A stretch of DNA of 64,000 bases, taken from the NCBI RefSeq assembly GCF_002845275.2, contig NZ_CP088149.1, positions 2,848,501-2,912,500 of the forward strand, in the 5' to 3' direction. The translations under genes and the position numbers were made by a program. The notes under the pieces were generated by a model. The model saw only the letters and a program-made list of their open reading frames with translations. It made no database searches and was not told the DNA's origin. Below are positions 18,556 to 27,845 of this stretch, in pieces (position 1 is the first letter of the stretch; every line of letters starts with the position of its first letter). The stretch is from Pseudomonas sp. S06B 330 (GTDB taxonomy: Bacteria; Pseudomonadota; Gammaproteobacteria; Pseudomonadales; Pseudomonadaceae).

Positions 18556-19884
18556 ATGAACGACGCCGTTGCACTGCCCGCCGTAACCGATGCAGAGAGC
18601 CTGGAAACCCGCGAGGTGTTTCGCAAGGTGATCCTGCGCTTGTTGCCCTATCTGTTCCTGGCCTATGCCTTGAACACCATCGATCGCCTCAACGTGTCTT
18701 TTGCCAAGCTGCGCATGGCCGAAGACATTGCCTTGAGCGATGCTGCGTATGGTATCGGTGCGGGGATTTTCTACCTGGGCTACATCCTCTTTGAGGTGCC
18801 GAGCAACCTGTACCTGCAACGGATCGGCGCGCGGGCGACATTGACGCGGATCATGGTGCTGTGGGGCATCGTCACCGTGGCGACGGCCTTTGTCACCAGC
18901 GCCAACCAACTGATCGTGGCGCGGTTCTTTCTCGGTGTGGCCGAGGCTGGCTTTTTTCCGGGGGTGATTCTGTACCTGACGTACTGGTTCCCGCCGGCAT
19001 TGCGCGCGCGGATCACCGCGGTGTTTTTGATGGCGGCGATGATTGCCGGCATTGTCAGTGGGCCGTTGGCCGGTTGGATCATGACGCACCTGCATGGCTG
19101 GATGGGCCTGCGCGACTGGCAGGTGCTGTTCGTGGTTGAAGGCATTCCGGCGATGGTGCTGGGGGTGTTCGGCTGGTTCTGGCTGGTGGATAAGCCGGAC
19201 GATGCCCACTGGTTGACGGCCCGACAGAAGCAACTGCTGGCCACTGCACTGGCACAGGGGAAGGGCGCAGAAACCACCAGCGCCAGCCTGGGTCAAGTGC
19301 TGCGCAATCGGCAGGTGTATATCGCAGGTCTGGTGTTCTTTTGTCTGTACAGCGGTTCGAACACCGTGTCGTACTGGATGCCGACGTTGATCCGCGGGTT
19401 CGGCGTGCAGGACCTCAAAACCATTGGTCTGTTGGCCAGCCTGCCGTACCTGGTGGCGCTGGTTGGCATGTACCTGCTGGCACGCAGTTCGGACAAGCGC
19501 TTGGAACGGCGTTGGCATGTGGCGCTGACCGTCCTGGTCAGTGCAGGGTGTTTTGCGTTGTTAGGGCCCGCGCAAGAACACCTGGTGTTTTCAGTCATGC
19601 TGATGACCGTGGGGGCTGCAGCGGCGCTGGCATCCTTGTCGTTGTTCTGGACCATCCCGCCGGCGTTGCTGAGCCCCTCGGCAGCGGCGGTGGGGATTGC
19701 CGTGATCAGTTGCATTGGCGGTATGGCTGGGGTCATCAGCCAGGTGGTAGTCGGCGCGATCAAAACTGCAACCGGCAGCTTATACCTGGCCTTTGACGTC
19801 ATCGCCGTGGTGCTGGTGGTGGGGGCAGTGCTTCTGTTGGTGGCCATCCCAGCGAAGCAGTTGAAGGAGCGCTCACACAGCTGA
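18556..19884 (+). CDS. MFS transporter, anion:cation symporter family
   Basis: A 442-residue, 12-segment major facilitator protein. ATG at 18556 is chosen because AAGGAGA precedes it. It shows LNTIDRLNVSFAKLRM near residue 40, the loop FEVPSNLYLQRIGAR near residue 80, and two six-helix halves divided by a cytoplasmic loop around residues 185-240. This pattern is that of the ACS family (phthalate, nicotinate and hexuronate carriers), which move organic anions with protons. As the last gene of the ALDH-ADH-ACAD-ETF operon it is the likely inner-membrane importer for the carboxylate substrate. Confidence 0.85.
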   Translation: MNDAVALPAVTDAESLETREVFRKVILRLLPYLFLAYALNTIDRLNVSFAKLRMAEDIALSDAAYGIGAGIFYLGYILFEVPSNLYLQRIGARATLTRIMVLWGIVTVATAFVTSANQLIVARFFLGVAEAGFFPGVILYLTYWFPPALRARITAVFLMAAMIAGIVSGPLAGWIMTHLHGWMGLRDWQVLFVVEGIPAMVLGVFGWFWLVDKPDDAHWLTARQKQLLATALAQGKGAETTSASLGQVLRNRQVYIAGLVFFCLYSGSNTVSYWMPTLIRGFGVQDLKTIGLLASLPYLVALVGMYLLARSSDKRLERRWHVALTVLVSAGCFALLGPAQEHLVFSVMLMTVGAAAALASLSLFWTIPPALLSPSAAAVGIAVISCIGGMAGVISQVVVGAIKTATGSLYLAFDVIAVVLVVGAVLLLVAIPAKQLKERSHS

Positions 19885-19900
19885 GCGCTCCAGCAGCACG

Positions 19901-20936
19901 AGCAGTCGCAAAGGGGGCACCGCGTTGGGCCTGACGAATCGCAGTGGTAGGTTTTGCGGCCGTTTCACGCCCGATCGCAGCCTCACGGCAGCGGCTACGA
20001 GGGAACAACCACGTGCCGTAGCCGCTGCCGAGGCACGAGGCTGCGATCGGCTGCAGAGCAGTCGCAAAGGGGGCACCGCGTTGGGCCTGACAAGTCGCGG
20101 TGGTAGGTTTTGCGGCCGTTTCACGCCCGATCGCAGCCTCACGGCAGCGGCTACGAGGGAACAACCAAGTGCCGTAGCCGCTGCCGAGGCACGAGGCTGC
20201 GATCGACTGCAGAGCAGTCGCAAAGGGGGCGCCGCGTTGGGCCTGACGAATCGCAGTGGTAGGTTTTGCGGCCGTTTCACGGCCGATCGCAGCCTCACGG
20301 CAGCGGTTACGAGGGAACAACCACGTGCCGTAGCCGCTGCCGAGGCACGAGGCTGCGATCGACTGCAGAGCAGTCGCAAAGGGGGCACCGCGTTGGGCCT
20401 GACGAATCGCAGTGGTAGGTTTTGCGGCCGTTTCACGCCCGATCGCAGCCTCACGGCAGCGGTTACGAGGGAACAACCACGTGCCGTAGCCGCTGCCGAG
20501 GCACGAGGCTGCGATCGACTGCAGAGCAGTCGCAAAGGGGGCACCGCGTTGGGCCTGACGAATCGCAGTGGTAGGTTTTGCGGCCGTTTCACGCCCGATC
20601 GCAGCCTCACGGCAGCGGCTACGAGGGAACAACCACGTGCCGTAGCCGCTGCCGAGGCACGAGGCTGCGATCGGCTGCAGAGCAGTCGCAATGGGGGCAC
20701 CGCGTTGGGCCTGACGAATCGCAGTGGTAGGTTTTGCGGCCGTTTCACGCCCGATCGCAGCCTCACGGCAGCGGTTACGAGGGAACAAGCACGTGCCGTA
20801 GCCGCTGCCGAGGCACGAGGCTGCGATCGACTGCAGAGCAGTCGCAAAGGGGGCACCGCGCTGGGCCTGACGAGTCGCGGTGGTAGGTTTTGCGGCCGTT
20901 TCACGCCCGATCGCAGCCTCACGGCAGCGGCTACGG
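19901..20936. repeat. Tandem array of a 156-bp REP-containing unit (six full copies and a partial)
   Basis: Copies begin at 19901, 20057, 20213, 20369, 20525, 20681 and 20837, exactly 156 bases apart, and differ at only a few positions. Each unit holds a long inverted repeat: an arm beginning CGATCGCAGCCTC and ending GCAGCGGCTAC, and its near-complement beginning GTAGCCGCTGCCG. The array fills the gap between the convergent MFS and LuxR genes and ends about 15 bases from the LuxR stop. Because 156 is divisible by three, each frame stays open through the array and gives long false reading frames on both strands. Confidence 0.95.
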
Positions 20937-20951
20937 GCCAATAGGCACCGT

Positions 20952-23630
20952 TCAGGCAATCCAGCCGCGCGCGCGGGCGATGGCCAGTGTTTCAGTGCGA
21001 CCGTTGGTGTCGAGCTTGGCGTAGATCTTCTGCAGGTGCGATTTGACGGTAAATTCGGAGAGAAACACCTTCTCGGCAATATCGCGGTTCTTCAGGCCCA
21101 CTGCCAATAGCTGAAGGATCTGATACTCGCGCCCGGTCAGTACCTGCTGGGCGCCGTTATCGTCCTGTTCGCCCGGATTGACGTCTGCATGCCGCCCCAG
21201 ATGTTGCAGCAGGTCATCAACGAAACCAGGCTCGATGCCCAGTTCCTTGCAACGCGGCTTGCCCACCACGGCCCAGCGCTGCACCAGGCCTGCCAGGCGT
21301 TCGCCTTCTTCGATGAAGGTGCCGAGAAAACCCTCATGGCTGGCCAGGCGCAAGGCGTCATTGAGTGCCTGGAATGCCTCCTGGGATTGCTGCTGGCTGT
21401 CCAGGGCCATGGCCAGGAGTATGTGCAGCTTCAACTCGCGACGCACATGCTGCCAGTGCCGGGCTTGTTCGATGGCCTGGCGCAGGGACTTGGCTGCGAG
21501 CGCGCCTTCACCCTGGGCAATGCGCAAGCGTTGGCGGGCGATGCTCGGGGTGTCGACCTCGTTGGCAAAGCGGATGAAGTCCGGACGGTCCCAGTCGCCG
21601 TTCAATTCAGCCGAATGCAGCGCCTGGCTGGCCACATCCAGGCGCTGTTCGAGAATCGCCACGCGCATTCGTTCCAGCCAGGCCGAGCATTGCAGGCGGC
21701 GTGAGCCGACTTGCTGGCCGATCTGCTCCAACTCGACCAGGCAGCGCATCCAGGTGGTGCGGTCGCCCTTGTTGTAGGCGATGCGGGCGGTGAGCACATG
21801 GGTGACGATCTGGTTTTCCGGTGAGATGACCTGTTTGGCAAAGTACAGGCAGCGCGACAGGCACGTGTGCGCCTCATCGAAGGCGGCGCTTTCATACATC
21901 AGCAAACCATGAAAAATATCCAGCGACAGCTTTGCCTCATGGGGTTTGAGCTGACCGCTGCCGTGCGGGGTTTCCACCGCGCTCTGCATTCGGACCAGCG
22001 CATTGCTCAGGCGCCCCTGGATCAGGTCAAGGATGCTTTCGTTGACGCTAAAGGTGTGGCGCAAAAAGCTGACGTTGATCCGCGGATTACGTTGCAGCGC
22101 CGTCGACAGCAGACTGCGGGCTTCATCGTAGCGGCCGTTGGCGACCAGATTCATCGCCACCGAGCTGGCTAGCACCATGTACAGGTGCACTTCATCGACG
22201 GGCATGCTGGCGAGCAATGCCAGGCCCAGGCTGCAACATTCCTCGGCCTGGTCGATGGCGCCCAGTTGCAGGCAGTGCAATACCTGACCGACGTAGGCGT
22301 ACTCGGGACCGTTGACCTGCTCCAGGCGTTGGGCGACCTGCAAGGCGTCCTTCATTCGCGTGGTAGTGGCCAGTAGCCAAGCGTAGGACTTGCACAGGTA
22401 AGGGTAGGCGTCGCGGGTTTCCTGGGCGATGCGATCCAGCCAGCGCAGCAATAGCCGGGTACGGCCGCTGTCGATCAGGGTGTCCAGGTGCTGGTTAATC
22501 CGTCGGGCGGCTTCGTCGTGCAGGCCGGCGCTGAACAGGTGCTCGATGGCCGGGATCGGTTGCGCGGCGTTGAAGAACCAGTTGGCCGCCGTTTCGTGCA
22601 GGTGCTTGGCCATGTCCGAGTGTATGCGCTCCAGTGCGTGGCGCAAGAAACTGGCGAACAAATGGTGGTAACGGAACCACTGTTGCTGACTGTCCACCGG
22701 CACCAGGAACAGGTTGGTACGGTCCAGGTGCTCAAGCATGGTCGCGCTGTCGCTGCGGCCCGTCACGGCCTGGCACAGCGGCACGCAGAACTGCTCGAGG
22801 ATGCTGGTTTGCATCAGGAACAGGCGGCACGCTTCGCTCTGACGCATGAGGATATCTTCAGTCAGGTACTCGGCCAACTCCAGGTTTGAGCCTGAGAATG
22901 AGGCAATAAAGGCCGCGTGGTCATCGCGGTCTTTGAGCGAGAGGCTGGCCAGGTAAAGCCCGGCGATCCAGCCTTCCGTGCAGCGGTAGAGCGTTGCCAG
23001 CTCATTGTCGCGCAAGGGAATCTGGCGTTTGTCGCGGATAAAGGCCATCGATTCTTCAGGGGTGAAGCGCAAGTCGCCCGGCCTGATCTCCAATAGCTGG
23101 CCACGGGCGCGGATACGGCCCAGGCCGATGGCTGGCGAAGCCCGGGAGGCCATGGCCAGGACGCACCCGGCGGGCAACAGCTCGACCAGTTGCTGGAGCA
23201 ATTCCAGCACCTCGGTGTTGTGAATCACTTCGACTTCATCCAAGAGGATGGCAAAGGGCCGAGGGCTGGCGGCGATCAACTCCAGCAGGTCCTCTACCCG
23301 TGGTGACGAACCGGGTTCCACGGTCACCGGCAGATAAGGCTGCAGCCCATGGGCCAACAGGCGCAAGAAACGCGGCAGGTCATTGTCGGCGGGCTCAAGG
23401 TTGATCCACAGCACCTGTTTACCGGTCGTCAGGCAGTGGTCACGGTATTGCTGCAACAGGGTGGTCTTACCGAACCCTGCTGCCGCGCGAATCAGGATCA
23501 GCCGGGTGGTGTCACCCTGGGCCATCTGCTGCAGCAGACGCGAACGCTGCAGGTGACTGTCGGCGGATTTCGGGCAGGCATATTTGGTGGAGGTTCTGGC
23601 GGTGGGAACCCCGTCATGTGCTTCTGGCAT
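20952..23630 (-). CDS. MalT-like LuxR-family ATP-dependent regulator (second of three)
   Basis: An 892-residue protein when started at the ATG at 23630, which has GGAGTG nine bases upstream. An upstream start would add 45 low-complexity residues. Walker A AAGFGKTTL is near residue 50, LLDEVEVIHN near residue 130, the middle is an all-helical repeat region, and the last 65 residues hold a LuxR helix-turn-helix (NRDIAEKVFLSEFTVKSHL). It matches the 8935-11610 regulator in length and much of its sequence. It is divergent from the ACAD-thiolase-SDR operon at 23937 and is its likely activator. Confidence 0.87.
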   Translation of the reverse strand: MPEAHDGVPTARTSTKYACPKSADSHLQRSRLLQQMAQGDTTRLILIRAAAGFGKTTLLQQYRDHCLTTGKQVLWINLEPADNDLPRFLRLLAHGLQPYLPVTVEPGSSPRVEDLLELIAASPRPFAILLDEVEVIHNTEVLELLQQLVELLPAGCVLAMASRASPAIGLGRIRARGQLLEIRPGDLRFTPEESMAFIRDKRQIPLRDNELATLYRCTEGWIAGLYLASLSLKDRDDHAAFIASFSGSNLELAEYLTEDILMRQSEACRLFLMQTSILEQFCVPLCQAVTGRSDSATMLEHLDRTNLFLVPVDSQQQWFRYHHLFASFLRHALERIHSDMAKHLHETAANWFFNAAQPIPAIEHLFSAGLHDEAARRINQHLDTLIDSGRTRLLLRWLDRIAQETRDAYPYLCKSYAWLLATTTRMKDALQVAQRLEQVNGPEYAYVGQVLHCLQLGAIDQAEECCSLGLALLASMPVDEVHLYMVLASSVAMNLVANGRYDEARSLLSTALQRNPRINVSFLRHTFSVNESILDLIQGRLSNALVRMQSAVETPHGSGQLKPHEAKLSLDIFHGLLMYESAAFDEAHTCLSRCLYFAKQVISPENQIVTHVLTARIAYNKGDRTTWMRCLVELEQIGQQVGSRRLQCSAWLERMRVAILEQRLDVASQALHSAELNGDWDRPDFIRFANEVDTPSIARQRLRIAQGEGALAAKSLRQAIEQARHWQHVRRELKLHILLAMALDSQQQSQEAFQALNDALRLASHEGFLGTFIEEGERLAGLVQRWAVVGKPRCKELGIEPGFVDDLLQHLGRHADVNPGEQDDNGAQQVLTGREYQILQLLAVGLKNRDIAEKVFLSEFTVKSHLQKIYAKLDTNGRTETLAIARARGWIA

Positions 23631-23936
23631 TGCAAACACTCCACTGGCGTCCCCTGCAGCCGATGCGGCTGGCGCAGGGGATCGAATTATTATTCTGCGA
23701 TCAGCGCATTTTGCCATGCGCCGTCGATCAGCGGGGACTGCACCCGACAATGGTATGACAGGCATCCCGGTGGCGGTGTCCGATTATTGGGCACAACCGC
23801 CCTGCATTGAAACAGGCCCACCCGGTGGGGGTGGCTCTCGTGCGGTGGCTGCCCATGCAACGATGATCAGGACACGATGCAACGGGGTTGGCCCGTTGTC
23901 GCCTGGACATCGGGCTGCGGCGCAAAAGGTTCCTGG
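23631..23936. promoter_or_regulatory. Divergent control region with a 13-base palindrome
   Basis: This 306-base gap separates the second LuxR gene from the ACAD at 23937. CCCACC at 23817-23822 and GGTGGG at 23824-23829 form a palindrome around one base. No clear -35/-10 pair was found. The palindrome may be a regulator site, but nothing ties it to a particular protein. Confidence 0.3.
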
Positions 23937-25010
23937 ATGGACGTTCAACGCACGTTTTACCGCGAAGATCATGAGTTGTTCCGCACGGCAGTGCGGCGCT
24001 TTCTGGAACGCGATTATTTGCCGCGCCAGGAGGCGCATGCACCCCTTGAGCGTCAGCTGTGGCTGAAGGCTGGGCGTGAAGGTTTGCTGTGCGTGACCTT
24101 GCCTGCACAGTTCGGGGGAGGTGGCGACTTCGGCCACGCCGCGATCATCTGCGAGGAGTTTGCCCGTGCCGGTATCCATGAGCGAGTGATGGCCCTGCAT
24201 TCGCAGACCATCGCCCCATGCATTGCCAGCTTGGCCGATGAACAACAGCAGCAACGCTGGCTTCCCGGGATTTGCAGCGGCCAGACCCTTCTTGCCTTGG
24301 CCGTTTCCAGTGCTCATGGCGAGGGGGCATGGCCGCCGCTGGCGGTGCGTGACGGTAATGACTGGCTGATCAACGGCAGTACCTGCGCGGTGGGCAATGG
24401 CGGTGACTTCGACCTTCTGCTGCTGGCCTGCCAGACCGTCAATGTCGACGGTAGCACGGGCTTGAGCCTGATCATGGTTGAGCGTACCTGTGCCGGTGTG
24501 CACCGTACGCCTGATGCTCCGGCCTGCGGCGACGCCGAGGGTGTGGCGTTGAGCCTGGCCGACGTGCGCGTGCCGTTTAGTCATCTGCTTGGCGATGTCG
24601 GTGGCGGCCAAGCCTACCTGGATGCAGCCTTGAGTCAGGAGCACTTGCTGTCGGCGATTTTTTCCGCCGCTTATCTGGAACGCTTAGTGGACCTGAGCCT
24701 TGACCAGGCCAAGTGGGCCGACGATCAAGGCCAACGGTCTTGGGACCGTCAGGACACCCGTCATCAACTGGCTGACATCAAAGCACGCGCGGTGGCCTTG
24801 CGCCTGATGGTCGACCATTACCTTGGCGCACAGCTGGGTCGAGCGCTGACACCTGGACAGGTGGCTATTGCCGCGGTGTTTGCCCGCCAAACCTTGAACA
24901 GTTGCGTGGGGCACTTGCGCCCACAGATTGACGACAAGCCATTCGCAGCAGGCCTGATGCCAGGCCCTGCGCAATGGCCCTTGCATGAATTCATCGCTGA
25001 CGCGATGTGA
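23937..25010 (+). CDS. Acyl-CoA dehydrogenase-like protein with atypical C-terminus
   Basis: A 357-residue protein; ATG at 23937 follows AAAAGG. The N-terminal domain (FYREDHELFRTAVRRFLER) and the AQFGGGG motif near residue 55 are clearly ACAD and resemble the ACADs at 32281 and 36831. The protein is about 25 residues shorter than those, and its C-terminal part lacks both the QLHGGYGY motif and the GGSNE FAD-binding signature. It may be a non-catalytic partner, or a degenerating enzyme. A loose ACAD C-terminal fragment lies at 27840. It heads the operon continued by the thiolase 36 bases on. Confidence 0.7.
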   Translation: MDVQRTFYREDHELFRTAVRRFLERDYLPRQEAHAPLERQLWLKAGREGLLCVTLPAQFGGGGDFGHAAIICEEFARAGIHERVMALHSQTIAPCIASLADEQQQQRWLPGICSGQTLLALAVSSAHGEGAWPPLAVRDGNDWLINGSTCAVGNGGDFDLLLLACQTVNVDGSTGLSLIMVERTCAGVHRTPDAPACGDAEGVALSLADVRVPFSHLLGDVGGGQAYLDAALSQEHLLSAIFSAAYLERLVDLSLDQAKWADDQGQRSWDRQDTRHQLADIKARAVALRLMVDHYLGAQLGRALTPGQVAIAAVFARQTLNSCVGHLRPQIDDKPFAAGLMPGPAQWPLHEFIADAM

Positions 25011-25046
25011 CACCCCCTCGATTGACCCACCATTCAGGACATCACC

Positions 25047-26234
25047 ATGAGTGAACATGTACTCGTAGCCGGGGTCGGCATGATCCCTTTCAGTAAACCA
25101 GGCAACAGTCCCAGCTACATCGACATGGGGGCCGAGGCCGTGCGCCTGGCGTTGGCCGATGCCGGCCTTGACTACCACCAGGTGCAGATGGCCTTCGCCG
25201 GTTACGTCTATGGCGATACCACCTGCGGTCAAGCGGCGCTGTACCGGGTCGGGCGCACTGCGATTCCGGTGTTCAACGTCAACAACGCCTGCGCCACCGG
25301 CTCGAGCGCCCTTTACCTGGCCCGTGCCGCGGTGCAAAGCGGTCAGGTCGAGTGCGCCCTGGCGGTAGGGTTTGAACAGATGCGTCCAGGCCCGACCCGC
25401 TCCAATTTCGACGACCGTCCGCTGCCGCGTGGCGAATACCTGCCGATCCAGGATGAGTTGTGCAGCGATGCCGGTGAAATCCCGCGCAACCTGATCACCT
25501 TCGGCGGTGCCGGGCGCGAGCACATGCGCAAGTACGGTACGCAGATGAGCACGTTCGCTGCCATCCGCGCCAAGGCCAGCCGCCATGCCGCCAACAACCC
25601 GCTGGCGCTGTTCAAGAAGGTGGTGACCACCGAAGAGGTGATGAACGACCAAGTGATGTGGGAAGGGGTGATGACCCGCATGATGGCCTGCCCACCGACC
25701 TGCGGTGCGGCGGCAGCGATCATTTGTTCGCCGGCCTTTGCACGCAAACATGGCCTGCGCCGCGACGTGGCGATCCTCGGGCAGTCGCTTGTGACCGACC
25801 CGGTGGAATCGTTCGAGCCCAAGACCATGACCGGCTTTGTCGGTGCCTACATGACCGAGCGTGCCGCAGGTGCGGTGTATGAGCAGGCCGGTGTTGGTCC
25901 CCAGGATATCCGCGCGGTCGAGTTGCACGACTGCTTCGCTCACAACGAACTGCTGACCTACGAGGCCCTGGGCCTGTGCCCGCAGGGTGGCGCCGAACAG
26001 TTCATTCTCGACGGCGACAACACCTACGGTGGCCGCGTGGTCACCAACCCCTCGGGCGGGCTGTTGTGCAAAGGCCACCCCCTGGGTGCCACGGGCCTGG
26101 CCCAGTGCTATGAACTGACCCATCAACTGCGCGGCAGCGCCGGTGCCCGCCAGGTCGAAGGCCTGCAGCACGGCTTGCAACACAACCTCGGCCTGGGTGG
26201 CGCCTGCGTGGTGACCCTCTACGGCAAGCAGTAA
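25047..26234 (+). CDS. SCP-x-type thiolase (lipid-transfer protein family), copy 1
   Basis: A 395-residue thiolase. The catalytic Cys is in NNACATGSSA near residue 85, the SCP-x signature VELHDCFAHNE near residue 292, the active-site His in CKGHPLGATG near residue 343, and the final Cys in GLGGACVVTLYG. Human SCP-x shares these signatures and cleaves 3-oxoacyl-CoAs that bear a 2-methyl branch, including bile-acid and pristanic side chains. It is closely similar to the copies at 33791 and 43063. Aldolase-type members of the family exist, but the intact catalytic Cys favours thiolysis. Confidence 0.87.
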   Translation: MSEHVLVAGVGMIPFSKPGNSPSYIDMGAEAVRLALADAGLDYHQVQMAFAGYVYGDTTCGQAALYRVGRTAIPVFNVNNACATGSSALYLARAAVQSGQVECALAVGFEQMRPGPTRSNFDDRPLPRGEYLPIQDELCSDAGEIPRNLITFGGAGREHMRKYGTQMSTFAAIRAKASRHAANNPLALFKKVVTTEEVMNDQVMWEGVMTRMMACPPTCGAAAAIICSPAFARKHGLRRDVAILGQSLVTDPVESFEPKTMTGFVGAYMTERAAGAVYEQAGVGPQDIRAVELHDCFAHNELLTYEALGLCPQGGAEQFILDGDNTYGGRVVTNPSGGLLCKGHPLGATGLAQCYELTHQLRGSAGARQVEGLQHGLQHNLGLGGACVVTLYGKQ

Positions 26235-26243
26235 CGCCCTTTG

Positions 26244-26254
26244 AACAACAACAA
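26244..26254 (+). promoter_or_regulatory. CA motif (Hfq-Crc type) before the SDR gene
   Basis: AACAACAACAA ends 12 bases before the ATG at 26267 and overlaps the purine-rich ribosome site. It fits the AANAANAA consensus at which Hfq and Crc block translation in Pseudomonas when preferred carbon is available. Confidence 0.6.
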
Positions 26255-26266
26255 GAGAACGACCCC

Positions 26267-27097
26267 ATGGACAAGACACTTGCAGGAAAAGTTGCCATCG
26301 TCACCGGCTCTGGCCGAGGTATCGGCCGCTGTGTAGCACTGAAGTTCGCCGAAAAGGGCGCCCGGGTGATCATCAATGACCTGGACCAGGCGCCCGCTGA
26401 AGAAGTGATCGCCGAAATCCGCGCACTGGGCAGCGACGCTGTCGCCTGTATCGGCAACGTATCGGCACCGGACTTTGGCGAGCGCATCGTGCAGACCGCG
26501 CTGCAGGCGTTCGGGCGTATCGACATTATCGTCAACAATGCCGGCTTCACCTGGGACAACGTCATCCAGAAGATGGGCGATGAACAATGGGATGCGATTC
26601 TCGACTGCCACCTCAAGGCGCCGTTCCGCATCCTGCGTGCGGCCTACCCGTACTTTCGCGAAGCCAGCAAGGCCGAAGCTGAAGCGGGCCAGGAAGTGTT
26701 CCGCAAAGTGGTCAACATCTCCTCGGTGTCGGGCACCCAAGGTAATGCGGGCCAGGTCAACTATTCCTCGGCCAAAGCCGGGATCATGGGCATGACCAAG
26801 ACCCTGGCCAAGGAGTGGGGGCGAATGAAGGTCAACGTCAACTGCGTGGCGTTCGGCTTTATCGAAACACGCCTGACCCAATCGACCACTGAAGAAAAGA
26901 CCGTGCAGGTCGAAGGCCGCGACATCAAGGTCGGCGTAAATCCGGACCGCATCGCCGCCGCCAGCCGTGAAATCGCGCTCGGCCGACCAGGAACTGCCGA
27001 AGAGGCGGCCGGTTCGGTGTACATGTTCTGCATTCCTGAATCGGACTATGTCACTGGCCAGACCATCATCTGTGGCGGCGGTCGCGGCGGCTTCTAA
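26267..27097 (+). CDS. SDR 3-hydroxyacyl-CoA dehydrogenase-like, copy 1
   Basis: A 276-residue classical short-chain dehydrogenase. The NAD-binding motif VTGSGRGIGR is near residue 14, NNAG near residue 90, the catalytic Ser region NISSVSGTQG near residue 152, and the YxxxK in YSSAKAG near residue 166. It resembles FabG and the dehydrogenase half of peroxisomal MFE-2 (HSD17B4). Beside an SCP-x thiolase it should oxidise a (3R)-hydroxyacyl-CoA to the 3-oxo form. It is paralogous to the SDR at 35928, with matching segments such as NNAGFTWDNVIQKM. Translation is probably subject to Hfq-Crc. Confidence 0.85.
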   Translation: MDKTLAGKVAIVTGSGRGIGRCVALKFAEKGARVIINDLDQAPAEEVIAEIRALGSDAVACIGNVSAPDFGERIVQTALQAFGRIDIIVNNAGFTWDNVIQKMGDEQWDAILDCHLKAPFRILRAAYPYFREASKAEAEAGQEVFRKVVNISSVSGTQGNAGQVNYSSAKAGIMGMTKTLAKEWGRMKVNVNCVAFGFIETRLTQSTTEEKTVQVEGRDIKVGVNPDRIAAASREIALGRPGTAEEAAGSVYMFCIPESDYVTGQTIICGGGRGGF

Positions 27098-27113
27098 GCC
27101 CACGCGCTGTTGT

Positions 27114-27138
27114 GCCGGGAACGCTTTGGGTTCCCGGC
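27114..27138 (+). other. Intercistronic hairpin without U-tract
   Basis: GCCGGGAAC at 27114-27122 pairs perfectly with GTTCCCGGC at 27130-27138 around a 7-base loop. No T-run follows. It sits between the SDR and DUF2889 genes and may stabilise the upstream message or weaken read-through. Confidence 0.55.
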
Positions 27139-27182
27139 CTGCTTGCCCATTGTGCGAACCGGTTATATAGAGAAGCAGTCCC

Positions 27183-27752
27183 ATGACGACTACCACGCCA
27201 GTACTCACCCGTACCTTGCTGCATACCCGTGAGATTTTATGCCAGGGCTACCAGCGTAGCGACGGCCTCTTTGATATCGAAGGGCGGCTGCAAGACCTGA
27301 CCAACGCGCCCACCGACCTGCCGTTCCACTCGGTGGGCGAGGGCGGCACCATTCACGACATGCGCCTGGTCATGACCATTGATGCCGACATGGTTATTCA
27401 GCACATCGTCGCTACCACAGCCGTGGGCGCCAGTCCGTTTTGTGCCGAGATCAGTAGCGCCTATTCGCGTCTGCAAGGGGTAAAGATCGCTGCGGGTTTC
27501 AAACGCAAAATGAAGGACATTGTCGGCGGCGCGCAGGGCTGTACGCACCTGACTGAATTGCTTGAGCGCATGGCCACCACCGCCATGCAAACCCTATTTT
27601 CCACCTATCGGGCGCACGCCAGCCAGCGCGCGGCCAATGGTCAGCAGCGGCAAGTGGCGGTGCGACCCTGGGTTATCGGCACCTGCCACGCCTACCGAGA
27701 AGACGGCGATGCGGTTCGACTGCTGTGGCCGCAAGGGCTGCCGAAAGCCTGA
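27183..27752 (+). CDS. DUF2889 family protein
   Basis: A 189-residue soluble protein starting at an ATG preceded by GAGAAG. The segments FDIEGRLQDL near residue 29, HDMRLVMTID near residue 59 and the GCTHLTELLERM motif near residue 119 with conserved Cys and His mark DUF2889. Members of this family are often found in bacterial clusters for steroids, aromatics and other hydrophobic compounds, but no activity is established. It follows the thiolase-SDR pair, 85 bases on, past a hairpin. The Cys-His pair could bind metal or catalyse; that is a guess. Confidence 0.75.
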   Translation: MTTTTPVLTRTLLHTREILCQGYQRSDGLFDIEGRLQDLTNAPTDLPFHSVGEGGTIHDMRLVMTIDADMVIQHIVATTAVGASPFCAEISSAYSRLQGVKIAAGFKRKMKDIVGGAQGCTHLTELLERMATTAMQTLFSTYRAHASQRAANGQQRQVAVRPWVIGTCHAYREDGDAVRLLWPQGLPKA

Positions 27753-27764
27753 TTCTGTTACTTA

Positions 27765-27845
27765 GGCTCTGTACGAAAAGCCTTGATACTCGGTGATGCT
27801 GCGTTGAAAACAGCCTCAGAATGCTCATTTACAACCCGTAAACTC
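27765..27845. mobile_element. Solo end of an IS-like element
   Basis: AGGCTCTGTACGAAAAG and the roughly 35 bases that follow are almost identical to the left part of the element at 32192-32282. Both begin directly after TTA, suggesting a preferred target. No right end or transposase is present; the sequence runs into a broken ACAD fragment. IS5-family origin is suspected from the end sequence but not proven. Confidence 0.6.

Noticed and set aside
19799..21079. Long reading frames on both strands (339-426 residues) across the satellite
   Set aside because: They arise because the 156-bp unit is divisible by three and lacks stops in these frames; the product would be a pure 52-residue repeat with no ribosome site and no known relative.
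24684..26279. Long minus-strand frames opposite the thiolase and other genes
   Set aside because: They are shadows of high-GC third-position bias in the plus-strand genes and contain no recognisable motif.
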